Made by a program: the position numbers and the translations under genes
Notes under the pieces: model-generated
The model's database searches: none
The model's input: the letters and a program-made list of their open reading frames with translations, nothing else
What the model was told of the DNA's origin: nothing
Assembly: GCA_046328525.1 (NCBI GenBank)
Contig: JAXLWK010000007.1
Coordinates: forward strand, 124,001-188,000
Reading direction: 5' to 3'
DNA length: 64,000 bases
From: JBDHWG01 sp046328525
GTDB lineage: Bacteria > Chloroflexota > Anaerolineae > Epilineales > JAHCIE01
In this document: positions 1-7,946 of the stretch, one piece after another
Position numbering within the stretch: the first letter of the stretch is position 1
Layout: every line of letters starts with the position of its first letter

Positions 1-338
1 CCATTGCGACAGGCGTCAAGGCGCTGATGGAGCGGCTCGGCGTCGCGGAGAGCGACCTCGACGAGGTATTGCTGGCGGGCTCGTTCGGTTCCTATATCAA
101 CCCGGCCAGCGCGCGGGCGATTGGCCTCGTGCCGTGGGTCCCGCTGGAGCGCATCGTCGCCGTGGGGAACGCGGCCGGCGAGGGCGCGAAGATGGCCCTC
201 GTCTCCTTCCGCGAGCGGCAGGCCGCCAACCATATCGCTGAGGCAGTGGAGTACGTCGAGCTGTCAGCGCGGCGAGACTTCAACGCCCTGTTCACCCAGT
301 CCCTCGCGTTCCCTGACCCTGGAGGGTTGACAGTATGA
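1..338 (+). CDS. Corrinoid-protein reactivation ATPase (RACo/DUF4445 type), C-terminal end
   Basis: Only the last ~112 codons lie in the window; the reading frame is open from base 3. The residues visible (LAGSFGSYINPASA, then VGNAAGEGAKMALVS) are the ASKHA-fold end of the RACo/DUF4445 family, iron-sulfur ATPases that reductively reactivate cobalamin-binding methyl-transfer proteins. The stop overlaps the next start (ATGA at 335-338), so it is translationally coupled to metV and metF. This context suggests that a corrinoid protein and a methyltransferase lie upstream, outside the window. The family call rests on the C-terminal domain only; the 2Fe-2S domain expected at the N-terminus is not visible. 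Confidence 0.8.
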   Translation, partial: IATGVKALMERLGVAESDLDEVLLAGSFGSYINPASARAIGLVPWVPLERIVAVGNAAGEGAKMALVSFRERQAANHIAEAVEYVELSARRDFNALFTQSLAFPDPGGLTV

Positions 339-748
339 AGCCGTGGCTCAAGGAGGATTCGGGGCTTGCGCGCTGGGCCGCGCATCTCATGATCCCCATC
401 GAGAGATGGAGCAAGGGCGCCGCTTTTGGCTGCCAGATGTGCGGCCAGTGCATCCTGCATTCGACCGGCATGACCTGCCCGATGACCTGCCCGAAGAATC
501 TGCGCAATGGGCCATGCGGTGGCGTGCGCCCCAACGGTCACTGCGAGGTCTACCCTGAGATGCGCTGCCGCTGGGTGCAGGCCATCGAGACCGCGCCAAA
601 GCTGCCCCTCTGGCAGGAGCATCCCCATCACCTCCAGCCGCCAGTCAACTGGCGGTTGCAAGGCACCTCCTCCTGGATCAACCTCTTGACCGGCAAGGAT
701 CGAATCCTTCCCAAAGCCTGGGAGGGCGCGCCTGATGACCACCACTGA
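335..748 (+). CDS. metV: MetV-like methylenetetrahydrofolate reductase C-terminal-type zinc/iron-sulfur protein
   Basis: This 137-residue protein is dominated by a cysteine cluster at residues 33-78 (C33, C36, C39, C48, C52, C61, C70, C78), with the GPCGG segment typical of the MTHFR_C/MetV family. In acetogens MetV partners MetF in reducing methylene-tetrahydrofolate with low-potential electrons. Here it overlaps the upstream RACo-like gene by four bases and the downstream metF by 14 bases, which supports a MetVF complex. Start is the ATG at 335. The direction of flux (methyl group oxidation or synthesis) cannot be read from the sequence. Confidence 0.8.
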   Translation: MKPWLKEDSGLARWAAHLMIPIERWSKGAAFGCQMCGQCILHSTGMTCPMTCPKNLRNGPCGGVRPNGHCEVYPEMRCRWVQAIETAPKLPLWQEHPHHLQPPVNWRLQGTSSWINLLTGKDRILPKAWEGAPDDHH

Positions 749-1730
749 CCATGGCCCTACCGCGTCGCCTTCACCTCGCCCGCCGCTGCACAGCGAGGGC
801 GGGCGGCTGGAGCGTGTCTTGCGCGCTGGCCTTTTTGCTGTCACGGCCGAGCTGAACCCGCCCGACACGGCCGACCCGCAAGCGGTCTACGACGCCGCGC
901 TGCCCCTGGCCGGGGTGGCCGACGCCATCAACACGACCGACGCATCTGGGGCGCACGTTCACATGTCGAGCCTGGGCATGGCGGCTCTGCTGACCCGCGT
1001 CGGCTACGAGCCTGTATTTCAGATGTCGTGCCGCGACCGCAACCGCATCGCTCTGCAAGGCGACCTGCTCGGCGCCGCCGCTCTCGGCGTCAAGAACGTC
1101 CTGTGCATTACGGGCGACGACGTGACCGCCGGCGACCAGCCGGAGGCCAAACGGGTCTTCGACTTCGACTCGATCAACCTGCTGCGGACGGTTCGGACGC
1201 TGCGCGACCAGGGCATGTTCCTGAGCGGGCGCCGGCTACAAGCGCCGCCGCACGTGTTCATTGGCGCCGTCGAGAACCCGTTCGCCCCGCCGCTCGACTG
1301 GCGGCCGCACCGACTAGCGAAGAAGATCGCCGCCGGCGCCGAGTTCATCCAGACGCAGTACGTCTTTGACGTGGACATCTTCCAGCGCTTCATGGCCGCT
1401 GTGCGGGACCTGGGTCTCCATGAGCGCGTCTACATCCTGGCCGGCGTCGGTCCGTTGCGCTCGCCGAAGGCCGCCGAGTACATGCGCACCCGTGTGCCGG
1501 GCGTCTACATCCCCGACTCGGTGGTCGCCCGCCTGAACAAGACGCCCAAAGCGCGCTGGCAGGACGAAGGCATGCGCATTTGCGTCGAGATCATCGAGCA
1601 GGTGCGCCAGATCGAGGGCGTCCGGGGCGTTCACGTCATGGCCTTCCGCCAGGAGGAGATGGTCGCTGAGATCATCCGCCGCGCCAACCTTCTGCCGCGC
1701 ACCCAACGGCCGTCGCACGTTCCGCTGTAA
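735..1730 (+). CDS. metF: Methylenetetrahydrofolate reductase (MetF family)
   Basis: A 331-residue TIM-barrel flavoprotein that interconverts 5,10-methylene- and 5-methyl-tetrahydrofolate. Recognisable features are the early TAELNPPDTADP segment, the LCITGDD strand-loop, the AGAEFIQTQYVFD motif and ILAGVGPLRS near the C-terminal third. The first ~25 residues are a low-complexity extension. A GGAGGG ribosome site lies inside the end of metV, and the start overlaps metV by 14 bases. With the RACo-like and metV genes it forms a methyl-carrier module; a methyl group delivered by a corrinoid methyltransferase could enter or leave the folate pool here. Confidence 0.88.
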   Translation: MTTTDHGPTASPSPRPPLHSEGGRLERVLRAGLFAVTAELNPPDTADPQAVYDAALPLAGVADAINTTDASGAHVHMSSLGMAALLTRVGYEPVFQMSCRDRNRIALQGDLLGAAALGVKNVLCITGDDVTAGDQPEAKRVFDFDSINLLRTVRTLRDQGMFLSGRRLQAPPHVFIGAVENPFAPPLDWRPHRLAKKIAAGAEFIQTQYVFDVDIFQRFMAAVRDLGLHERVYILAGVGPLRSPKAAEYMRTRVPGVYIPDSVVARLNKTPKARWQDEGMRICVEIIEQVRQIEGVRGVHVMAFRQEEMVAEIIRRANLLPRTQRPSHVPL

Positions 1731-1770
1731 GTGTGTTTGACGAATTCGACGAGAAGCCGCGCCAAAACCC

Positions 1771-1799
1771 TTGACAGGCTTAGCTATCTCTGTTATAAT
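1771..1799 (+). promoter_or_regulatory. Perfect sigma-70-type promoter with extended -10
   Basis: TTGACA (1771-1776), a 17-base spacer and TATAAT (1794-1799). TG at 1791-1792 makes an extended -10. In such GC-rich DNA a full 12/12 match is very unlikely by chance. It sits 100 bases before the cupin ATG and begins the second transcription unit of the cluster. Confidence 0.9.
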
Positions 1800-1804
1800 G
1801 GCTC

Positions 1805-1816
1805 GCATACGTATGC
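1805..1816 (+). promoter_or_regulatory. Operator-like palindrome GCATACGTATGC at the transcription start
   Basis: A perfect 12-bp palindrome with a central CpG lies 5 bases after the -10 box, so it would cover the start site. LacI-family proteins typically bind central-CG palindromes in this position, and a LacI-family gene lies in the same cluster at 6888. A partial half-site, CGCATAC, occurs at 6823-6829 ahead of that gene. Confidence 0.65.
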
Positions 1817-1898
1817 AGACGACCATACTCACGGGTTAGCTACTCAGTCGCATCAATCACCCGTCTTCAACACACCGCTATCTCATAAGGAGTCGCCG

Positions 1899-2558
1899 AT
1901 GGATCAGCCGACAGCCAGGCCGCAGACGGCCAGCGCCGCCCCCAATCATCCCCGCGTCACACGGGAAGAGATGGAGAAGCGCGTGGCGCGCTTCGAGGAC
2001 ATCAAGCAGCGTCCGATCCCCGTGATGTTCATTGATAGCGTGCTGCCCGGCCACTACCGCATGAACTACGCCGTCGTCGGCGACACCGCCAGCGAGAACC
2101 CGGACTTCGACCCTGCCTTGCCGCAGCCGCACAGGTTCCAGATCGGCATGTTCATGTGCCCGCCCGGCAATGGCCCGGCTTATCACACCCACGACTACAT
2201 TGAGCTGTTCATGCCGCTGACCGGCCGCTTCCGCTTCTTCTGGGGAAACGACATGAACGCGGCGCCGGAAGGCTACATTGACATCGGGCCGTGGGATGTC
2301 ATCTCCCTCCCGCCGGGGGTCTGGCGCAAGTTCGAGAATACCAGCAACGAGGATGCTTGGTGCTTTGCGGTGCTGGAGGCGCACCAGGTCTTCGCGGGCA
2401 AGGACCCGTACTGGGCGCCGGAGGTCGAGCGGCAGGCGGCGGAGCACGGCTTTAAGGCCGACGAGCGCGGCAAAATGATCATGCCGGATAACTACCAAGA
2501 GGTTAAGCGGCAGATTCAAGATGCACTGGAACACCGCGCGCCTTTCCCCAGCCGGTGA
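1899..2558 (+). CDS. Cupin-domain protein
   Basis: A 219-residue single cupin. The metal-binding signature is PPGNGPAYHTHDYIELFMPL (His-x-His followed by Glu), then a Gly-rich turn and PGVWRKFENTSNED for the second motif. Start is set by AAGGAG at 1887-1892 seven bases before the ATG; the longer open frame from 1731 would run through the promoter. It is the first gene after the consensus promoter and operator. The family includes small-molecule isomerases, dioxygenases and sugar-acid enzymes, so the substrate is unknown. The context of an aldolase, a lactonase and dehydrogenases suggests a catabolic step or ligand-binding role. Confidence 0.75.
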   Translation: MDQPTARPQTASAAPNHPRVTREEMEKRVARFEDIKQRPIPVMFIDSVLPGHYRMNYAVVGDTASENPDFDPALPQPHRFQIGMFMCPPGNGPAYHTHDYIELFMPLTGRFRFFWGNDMNAAPEGYIDIGPWDVISLPPGVWRKFENTSNEDAWCFAVLEAHQVFAGKDPYWAPEVERQAAEHGFKADERGKMIMPDNYQEVKRQIQDALEHRAPFPSR

Positions 2559-2636
2559 CAGCGGGGGCGCTCACCGCCATCGCCAAGATCGCTCACGTTC
2601 CGTCGTATCATCCAGTGCGCGAGGAGCTTACAGGCC

Positions 2637-3779
2637 ATGAAGCACAGCAGCGACCGCATCCTCACCACTCATGTTGGCAGCCTGCCCCGCCCGCAGAATG
2701 TCGTGGACATGCTCTTCGCCGAGGATCGGGGCGAGCTGCTGGACCGAGCCGCGTACGATGAGACCATGCGCCGCGCCGTGGCGGACGCCGTCCAGAGGCA
2801 GCGCGAGGTCGGCATTGACGTCGTCAGCGACGGCGAGATGAGCAAGATCAGCTATGCGACATACATCCGCCACCGCCTGACCGGCTTCGAGCCAGGCGAA
2901 GTGCCCCGCGCAACGCCGAAGGACCTGGACGCCTTTCCCGAGTACCGCGACAAGCTCGCGCGCCAGGGCGGAACGCCGCAGTACCAGCGGCCCATCTGCA
3001 ACGGCCCGATCGCGGTGAAGAGTCTCGCCCCCCTTGAGAAAGACATTCAGCATCTCCAGGCGGCGGCGGCGGCAAGCGGCGTCGAAGAGAGCTTCATGAA
3101 CGCGGCCTCGCCCGGCGTCATCGCCGTGTTCCAGCCCAACGCGTATTACCCGTCTCATGCAGCCTACCTCCAGGCCCTCGCCGAGGCTATGAAGTCCGAG
3201 TACGAGACGATTGTCGGCGCGGGTCTGCTGCTTCAGGTGGACTGCCCCGACCTGGCGATGGGGCGGCACATCAAATTCCGCGACGCGAGTGACGACGAGT
3301 TCCTGACGGCTGCCGAGCAGCAAATTGAGGCGCTGAACTACGCCCTCAGCGATGTGCCGGCCGACCGTGTGCGGATGCACGTGTGCTGGGGCAACTACGA
3401 AGGCCCGCACGTCTACGACATCCCGCTGGTGAAGATTGTGGACACGGTGCTGCGGGCCAAGCCCCAGGCGATCCTGTTCGAGGCGTCGAACCCGCGCCAT
3501 GCCCACGAGTGGACGGTCTGGAACGAAGCGCGCATCCCTGACGACAAGATTCTGATACCGGGCGTCCTGGATAGCACGACCAACTTCGTCGAGCACCCTG
3601 AGCTTGTGGCCCAGCGTATCCAGCGTTTCACAGACATCGTTGGCCGCGAGCGCGTCATGGCGGGTACAGATTGCGGTTTCGGCACCTTCGCCGGTTTCGG
3701 CGCGGTGCATCCCTCGATTGCGTATGCGAAGTTGGCGGCCCTGGCCGAGGGCGCGGCGCTCGCCTCCCAGCGCGCTTGA
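2637..3779 (+). CDS. Cobalamin-independent methionine synthase-like (MetE C-terminal family) protein
   Basis: A 380-residue protein related to the catalytic C-terminal half of MetE. It opens with ILTTHVGSLPRP, the family's usual beginning, and has VVSDGEMSK, a long TIM-barrel segment with HVCWGNYEGPH, and LFEASNPRHAHEW. A C-terminal GTDCGFGTFAGFG carries the cysteine used as zinc ligand in MetE. It is half the length of a full MetE and lacks the N-terminal barrel. Proteins of this class often occur in catabolic clusters, where they may move methyl groups from substrates other than methyl-folate. Neighbouring metVF makes methyl transfer plausible; the actual substrate is inference. Confidence 0.75.
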   Translation: MKHSSDRILTTHVGSLPRPQNVVDMLFAEDRGELLDRAAYDETMRRAVADAVQRQREVGIDVVSDGEMSKISYATYIRHRLTGFEPGEVPRATPKDLDAFPEYRDKLARQGGTPQYQRPICNGPIAVKSLAPLEKDIQHLQAAAAASGVEESFMNAASPGVIAVFQPNAYYPSHAAYLQALAEAMKSEYETIVGAGLLLQVDCPDLAMGRHIKFRDASDDEFLTAAEQQIEALNYALSDVPADRVRMHVCWGNYEGPHVYDIPLVKIVDTVLRAKPQAILFEASNPRHAHEWTVWNEARIPDDKILIPGVLDSTTNFVEHPELVAQRIQRFTDIVGRERVMAGTDCGFGTFAGFGAVHPSIAYAKLAALAEGAALASQRA

Positions 3780-3824
3780 GTCTGACGGCGAGCGCGCGCT
3801 CACGGCGATTGACAAGGACGACGA

Positions 3825-4616
3825 ATGCGCGAGAACAGAATCCGTTCTGTCTGGCAGACCGGCGGAACGGCCATCAACGGGTGGCTGCACATTCCCAGTT
3901 CCTACGCTGCGGAGCTGATGGCGCACCAGGGGTGGGATAGCCTGACGGTGGATCTTCAACACGGGCTGGTGGACTACTACACGGCCGTGCCGATGCTTCA
4001 GGCCATCTCGACGACGAACGTCACGCCGTTGGTGCGCGTGCCGTGGAACGATCCGGGGATTATAATGAAGATGCTCGACGCGGGCGCTTTCGGTGTGATC
4101 GGTCCGATGATCAACACTCGGCAGGACGCAGCGAGCTTCGTAGGAGCGTGCCGCTATCCGCCGCAGGGCTACCGAAGCTACGGGCCAACCCGCGCTGCTC
4201 TGTACGCAGGCAGCGACTACGGCAGCCGAGCCAACGAGACCATCCTCACCATCGCGATGATAGAGACTGCTGAGGCGCTGGACAATCTGGACGACATCTT
4301 GAGTGTCCCCGGTCTCGACGCCATCTACATCGGCCCCAACGATCTCAGTCAGAGCCTGGGGGAGACTGCGCGGCTGGACAGGATGGACGACGGTTGGCTG
4401 GAGCGCCTGGAGCATATCGTCGCCGCGGCAACGCAGCATGGGGTTGTGGCCGGTATCCACACGAACTCGAGTGACTACGCCCTGCTCATGATCGAGAAGG
4501 GCTTCCGTTTCACAACCGTGATGACGGATAGCCGATTGCTCTCGTGGGCTGCCGGCGAAGCTGTGAAGGCCATGCGCGCCGGGCAAAGCCGGGCCGGGGC
4601 AGCCGCCGTGTATTGA
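3825..4616 (+). CDS. HpcH/HpaI-family aldolase
   Basis: A 263-residue class II pyruvate-type aldolase. The signature elements are LTVDLQHG near residue 40, PLVRVPWNDPGIIMKMLDAGAFGVIGPMI with the metal-binding region, MIETAEALDNLDDIL and the IYIGPNDLSQSLG active-site loop. The family cleaves 2-keto-4-hydroxy acids (for example 4-hydroxy-2-oxoheptanedioate or 2-keto-3-deoxy sugar acids) to pyruvate or a related keto acid plus an aldehyde. Here it follows the MetE-like gene by 45 bases, has AAGGA before its ATG and precedes a lactonase gene, so a sugar-acid type substrate is a reasonable guess. Confidence 0.88.
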   Translation: MRENRIRSVWQTGGTAINGWLHIPSSYAAELMAHQGWDSLTVDLQHGLVDYYTAVPMLQAISTTNVTPLVRVPWNDPGIIMKMLDAGAFGVIGPMINTRQDAASFVGACRYPPQGYRSYGPTRAALYAGSDYGSRANETILTIAMIETAEALDNLDDILSVPGLDAIYIGPNDLSQSLGETARLDRMDDGWLERLEHIVAAATQHGVVAGIHTNSSDYALLMIEKGFRFTTVMTDSRLLSWAAGEAVKAMRAGQSRAGAAAVY

Positions 4617-4628
4617 CAGAAAGCCGCT

Positions 4629-5555
4629 ATGGACCTGGAATTGCGTAACCCGCGTCTTCACAGCATCGTTAAACCTGACGCCGAATTGGAGCAAATTGCC
4701 GCCGGCTTCATCTTTACCGAGGGGCCGGCCTGGGATCCCCACGCGCAGCGCCTGACCTTCAGCGACATCATCGGCGACTGCATGTATCAGTGGCGCGAGG
4801 GTGAGGGGGTGAGCGTGCTCCGCCGGCCAAGCCACATGGCAAACGGCAACACCTACGACCGTGAGGGCCGTCTCCTGACCTGCGAGCATGCCACCAGCCG
4901 GGTGAGCCGCACGAGCCGCGACGGCGCCTACGAGATCCTCGCTTCGCACTACGACGGCAAGGAGCTGAATAGCCCCAACGACATCGTCGTCAAGGGCGAC
5001 GGCGCCATCTACTTCACTGACCCCACGTCGGGCCGCAGCGCCCGGTACGGCGTCCTCCGCGACCAGGAGCTGCCTTTCCAGGGTGTCTACCGCCTCGAAG
5101 GGGACACGCAGGCGCTGACCTTGCTGGTTGACGACTTCTCGAAGCCGAATGGCCTTTGCTTCAGCCTGGACGAGAGGCGTCTCTTCGTCAACGACACCGA
5201 CCGCCTGCACATCCGCGTGTTCGACGTGTTGGCTGACGGGACGTTAGCGACCGGCCAAGTCTGGGCCGAGACTGTCGGCGAGGGTGTCGGCCGGCCGGAC
5301 GGCATGAAGCTGGACGCCGAAGGCAATCTCTACTGTTGCGGCCCCGGCGGCATCCACGTGTTCGATCCCGACGCCGTCTGTCTCGGCGTGATCCGCATGC
5401 CCGAGCACACGGCCAATTTCCAGTGGGGCGACGCCGACCTGCGCAGCCTATATATCACCGCCTCGACCAGTGTCTATCGCTTGCGGGTAGAGCGCCCCGG
5501 CCCGGCGCCGGCCGCGCGGGCAGAGCCTACCCGGCCGGAGGAGACGAGAGGATGA
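4629..5555 (+). CDS. SMP-30/gluconolactonase-family lactone hydrolase
   Basis: A 308-residue six-bladed propeller enzyme of the SMP-30/LRE family, which hydrolyses sugar or other lactones. Seen are FTEGPAWDPHAQRLTFSDI at the N-terminus (metal-binding Glu), ELNSPNDIVVKGDGAIYFTDP (the Asn-Asp metal site), PNGLCFSLDERRLFVNDT and VGRPDGMKLDAEGNLY. It starts 12 bases after the aldolase stop and its own stop overlaps the next start (ATGA), placing it firmly in the operon. The pair lactonase plus HpcH aldolase fits a lactone to hydroxy-keto acid to pyruvate route. Confidence 0.9.
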   Translation: MDLELRNPRLHSIVKPDAELEQIAAGFIFTEGPAWDPHAQRLTFSDIIGDCMYQWREGEGVSVLRRPSHMANGNTYDREGRLLTCEHATSRVSRTSRDGAYEILASHYDGKELNSPNDIVVKGDGAIYFTDPTSGRSARYGVLRDQELPFQGVYRLEGDTQALTLLVDDFSKPNGLCFSLDERRLFVNDTDRLHIRVFDVLADGTLATGQVWAETVGEGVGRPDGMKLDAEGNLYCCGPGGIHVFDPDAVCLGVIRMPEHTANFQWGDADLRSLYITASTSVYRLRVERPGPAPAARAEPTRPEETRG

Positions 5556-6640
5556 CGATGCCATCGGACAACAAGAGCACGCGCGACATGGGCGACATCG
5601 AGAAGCTGCTGGCGCCCCACCAGGAGCGCGGCCAGAGCTTCAACGGAGTTGAGGGCAAATATGCCGACGTCGTGGACTTCATCATCCGCGTGACCCACGA
5701 GATCTGGGAAGAGAAAGGCGTAGGCATCATCTACGACGCTTACCAGCACAATACCCTTGTACACGCGAGCGGCGGTGACAGCTACGGGCGCGAGGAGGTC
5801 GTCGCGGGCACGCTTCAGACCATGTCCATGTTTCCGGACCGCAAGCTGTTCGCCGACGACGTCATCTGGACCGGCAACGAGCAGGACGGCTTCTACACCT
5901 CGCATCACATCACCTCGACGGCGCGCCACACAGGGCCGGGCGTCTACGGGCCGCCAACCGGCAAGAAGGCGATGTATCGGGCCATCGCGTTATGCTATGT
6001 GCGCGAGAACCGCATCGTCGAGGAGTGGCTGCTGCGCGACGACCTGGCGATCATCCACCAGCTCGGTCTGGACGTGCAGAAGATCGTCGAGGGCCTGGCG
6101 CGGCAAGACCTGGCGCGCCCGAAGCCGCCGCAGACGGCTGGCGCGGTTGAGCGCTCTCTCGGGCAGCTGCCGCCCCGCCCGCTGCCGCCCCGAGCGTCGG
6201 AGGGCTTCGACGTAGAAGACTTCGTGCGCCGCAGCGTCCACGACATCGTGAATCGGCGGCTGTTCAACCTGGTGCGCGAGTACTACGTCGAGAATTACAG
6301 CTGCCACACCGCCTCGGAGCGCCATCTCTACGGCCAGAGCGATCTCACCGCCTTCCTCATCTCGCTCCTGGCCGCGCTGCCCGACGGCCGCATCACAATT
6401 GACCAGGTGTTCTGGCAGGGGAACGACCGCGATGGCTACCGCGTGTCTACGCGGTGGACGCTCGCCGGCTCGCATACCGGCTGGGGGCTGTACGGCCGAC
6501 CGAGCGGCGCGCATGTCGAGATCATGGGGCTATCGCAGTACCTGATCCAGGGCGGAAAGTTCGTGCGCGAGTCGACGTTGTTCGACGAGATTGGACTGCT
6601 GCGCCAGATTGAGGCGCTGCGCCTCGCCGCGCAGGGATAG
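5552..6640 (+). CDS. Protein with two tandem SnoaL/NTF2-like domains (ester cyclase family), copy 1
   Basis: This 362-residue protein contains two NTF2/SnoaL-like cone-fold domains, about residues 30-175 and 225-355. Both carry the VHDIV/THEIW helix, the TLQTM..FPDRK or SLLAALPDGRIT strand, and a HTGPGVYGPPTGK or HTGWGLYGRPSG turn. Single-domain relatives act as cyclases, isomerases or hydratases of small polyketide-like or steroid-like substrates. The ATG overlaps the preceding TGA; an in-frame extension to 5336 lies inside the lactonase gene and is rejected. A second double-domain paralogue follows the regulator at 7947. The reaction is unknown; the internal duplication is unusual. Confidence 0.8.
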   Translation: MTMPSDNKSTRDMGDIEKLLAPHQERGQSFNGVEGKYADVVDFIIRVTHEIWEEKGVGIIYDAYQHNTLVHASGGDSYGREEVVAGTLQTMSMFPDRKLFADDVIWTGNEQDGFYTSHHITSTARHTGPGVYGPPTGKKAMYRAIALCYVRENRIVEEWLLRDDLAIIHQLGLDVQKIVEGLARQDLARPKPPQTAGAVERSLGQLPPRPLPPRASEGFDVEDFVRRSVHDIVNRRLFNLVREYYVENYSCHTASERHLYGQSDLTAFLISLLAALPDGRITIDQVFWQGNDRDGYRVSTRWTLAGSHTGWGLYGRPSGAHVEIMGLSQYLIQGGKFVRESTLFDEIGLLRQIEALRLAAQG

Positions 6641-6664
6641 CGGCGTGTTTTGTTGTCGCAATCC

Positions 6665-6729
6665 GCTCGCGATGGAGTGCCAACTCCACCGCCTGTCGGT
6701 GGCGCTGGGAATGGCTCTCCAGCGCGAGC
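6665..6729 (+). repeat. 65-bp structured dispersed repeat, copy A
   Basis: One of three 65-bp copies (others at 32203 and 47883) on the same strand. An outer stem GCTCGC/GCGAGC encloses a hairpin TGGAGT/ACTCCA and a second hairpin GCGCTGG/CCAGCGC. Loop sequence ATGGCTCT is conserved, while the first hairpin stem differs between copies but stays paired. Confidence 0.8.
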
Positions 6730-6887
6730 GCGACGAAGCTGCGCATCGTGTAGTAATGACTTCAGTCGTTCGCGGCCTCTGGTCTCCATGACAAACGGCC
6801 CGATTGCCGAAGGAGGATTATCCGCATACACTATCGTAAGCTGGCACATTCGCCAGCCAGGGAAACAGTTCAACAAGGAGAAGGCCG

Positions 6888-7889
6888 ATGGCTCGTCGCA
6901 GGGCAACATCGGTGGATGTGGCAAGGGGCGCGGGCGTCAACCAATCTACCGTATCGCGCACGTTTAGCGATGACCAGAGCATATCGTCGGAGACGCGGGC
7001 GCGGGTGCTCGAGGTGGCGCGGAAACTGGGCTATAAACCCAACGCCATAGCGCGTAGCCTCATCACACAGCAGACAAACATGGTCGGCATCGTGATGGCC
7101 GGGATCACTAGCCCGTTCCAGCCCTACGTTCTGGAGAAGTTCATCGAGAAGCTGCAGGGCATGGGACGCCAGGCGCTCGTGTTCAGCGCCGGACCTGACC
7201 AGGAGGTGGACGATATCCTCCCGTCCGTGTTCGAGTATCGCGTGGACGCGCTCATCATCACGTCGGCTACGCTCTCGTCGCCGCGCATCGAGGAGTGCGC
7301 CCACTATGGCATTCCGGTCATTCTGTTCAACCGCTACTTGCCCGGCGAGAACGTGAGCGCCGTGTGCTGTGACAACAGCGAGGGCGGCCGCCTGATCGCC
7401 GATCTGTTGCTCGACGCCGGCCACCAGCGCATCGCCTACGTCGCCGGAAACCCGTACGCCTCGACGAACCGGGATCGAGAGAAGGGGTTCACGGATCGGC
7501 TGGTGGAGCGCGGGGTGACGCAATGGCTGCGCGAGCAGGCGCAGTTCAACTATGAGAGCGGCGCGGAGGCGGGGCGTCGCCTGCTTCAGCGCGATGATCC
7601 GCCCGATGCCGTCTTCTGCGCCAGCGACGTGATCGCGCTCGGCCTGATTGACCAGGCTCGCGACCTCGGCGTGAAGATACCCGACCATCTCTCGGTCGTC
7701 GGCTTCGACGACATTCCTATGGCGGGCTGGTCCGCCTATTCATTGACGACGATACGGCAGCCCGTCAATCGCATGATTGACACGACGCTCGAGATGGTCG
7801 TCGAGCGTATCCGCGAGCCGGAGACACCGCCGGTGATCAAGATGCTGCCCGGCCGCCTGGTGGTGCGCAACTCCGCCCGCCTGAAGTAG
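6888..7889 (+). CDS. LacI-family transcriptional regulator
   Basis: A 333-residue repressor with the standard layout. The N-terminal helix-turn-helix (TSVDVARGAGVNQSTVSRTF, about residues 6-25) and hinge helix (PNAIARSL) are followed by a periplasmic-binding-protein-like sensor domain starting at NMVGIVMAGITSPF. The latter ends with the usual LTTIRQPV segment. AAGGAG precedes the ATG. It lies inside the catabolic run and probably controls the promoter at 1771-1799 through the palindrome at 1805-1816, releasing it when a pathway intermediate binds. A CGCATAC half-site at 6823-6829 hints at weak autoregulation. The effector is unknown. Confidence 0.93.
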   Translation: MARRRATSVDVARGAGVNQSTVSRTFSDDQSISSETRARVLEVARKLGYKPNAIARSLITQQTNMVGIVMAGITSPFQPYVLEKFIEKLQGMGRQALVFSAGPDQEVDDILPSVFEYRVDALIITSATLSSPRIEECAHYGIPVILFNRYLPGENVSAVCCDNSEGGRLIADLLLDAGHQRIAYVAGNPYASTNRDREKGFTDRLVERGVTQWLREQAQFNYESGAEAGRRLLQRDDPPDAVFCASDVIALGLIDQARDLGVKIPDHLSVVGFDDIPMAGWSAYSLTTIRQPVNRMIDTTLEMVVERIREPETPPVIKMLPGRLVVRNSARLK

Positions 7890-7909
7890 AGACGCGGTAA
7901 TCCGCGTCT
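7890..7909 (+). terminator. Hairpin after the lacI-type gene
   Basis: AGACGCGG, loop TAAT, CCGCGTCT: a perfect 8-bp stem one base after the stop codon. There is no U-tract, so it may attenuate rather than fully stop transcription. Confidence 0.5.
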
Positions 7910-7946
7910 CCACCACCCGCGCCGGTTATCTTCGAGGAGCAACGTC

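Noticed and set aside
2628..5210. 860-residue open frame on the minus strand
   Set aside because: It runs antisense through the MetE-like, aldolase and lactonase genes, all of which have clear family motifs; GC-rich codons leave the opposite strand open.
6823..6829. CGCATAC ahead of the LacI-family gene as a full operator
   Set aside because: Only one half of the palindrome is present; kept as a hint inside other entries.
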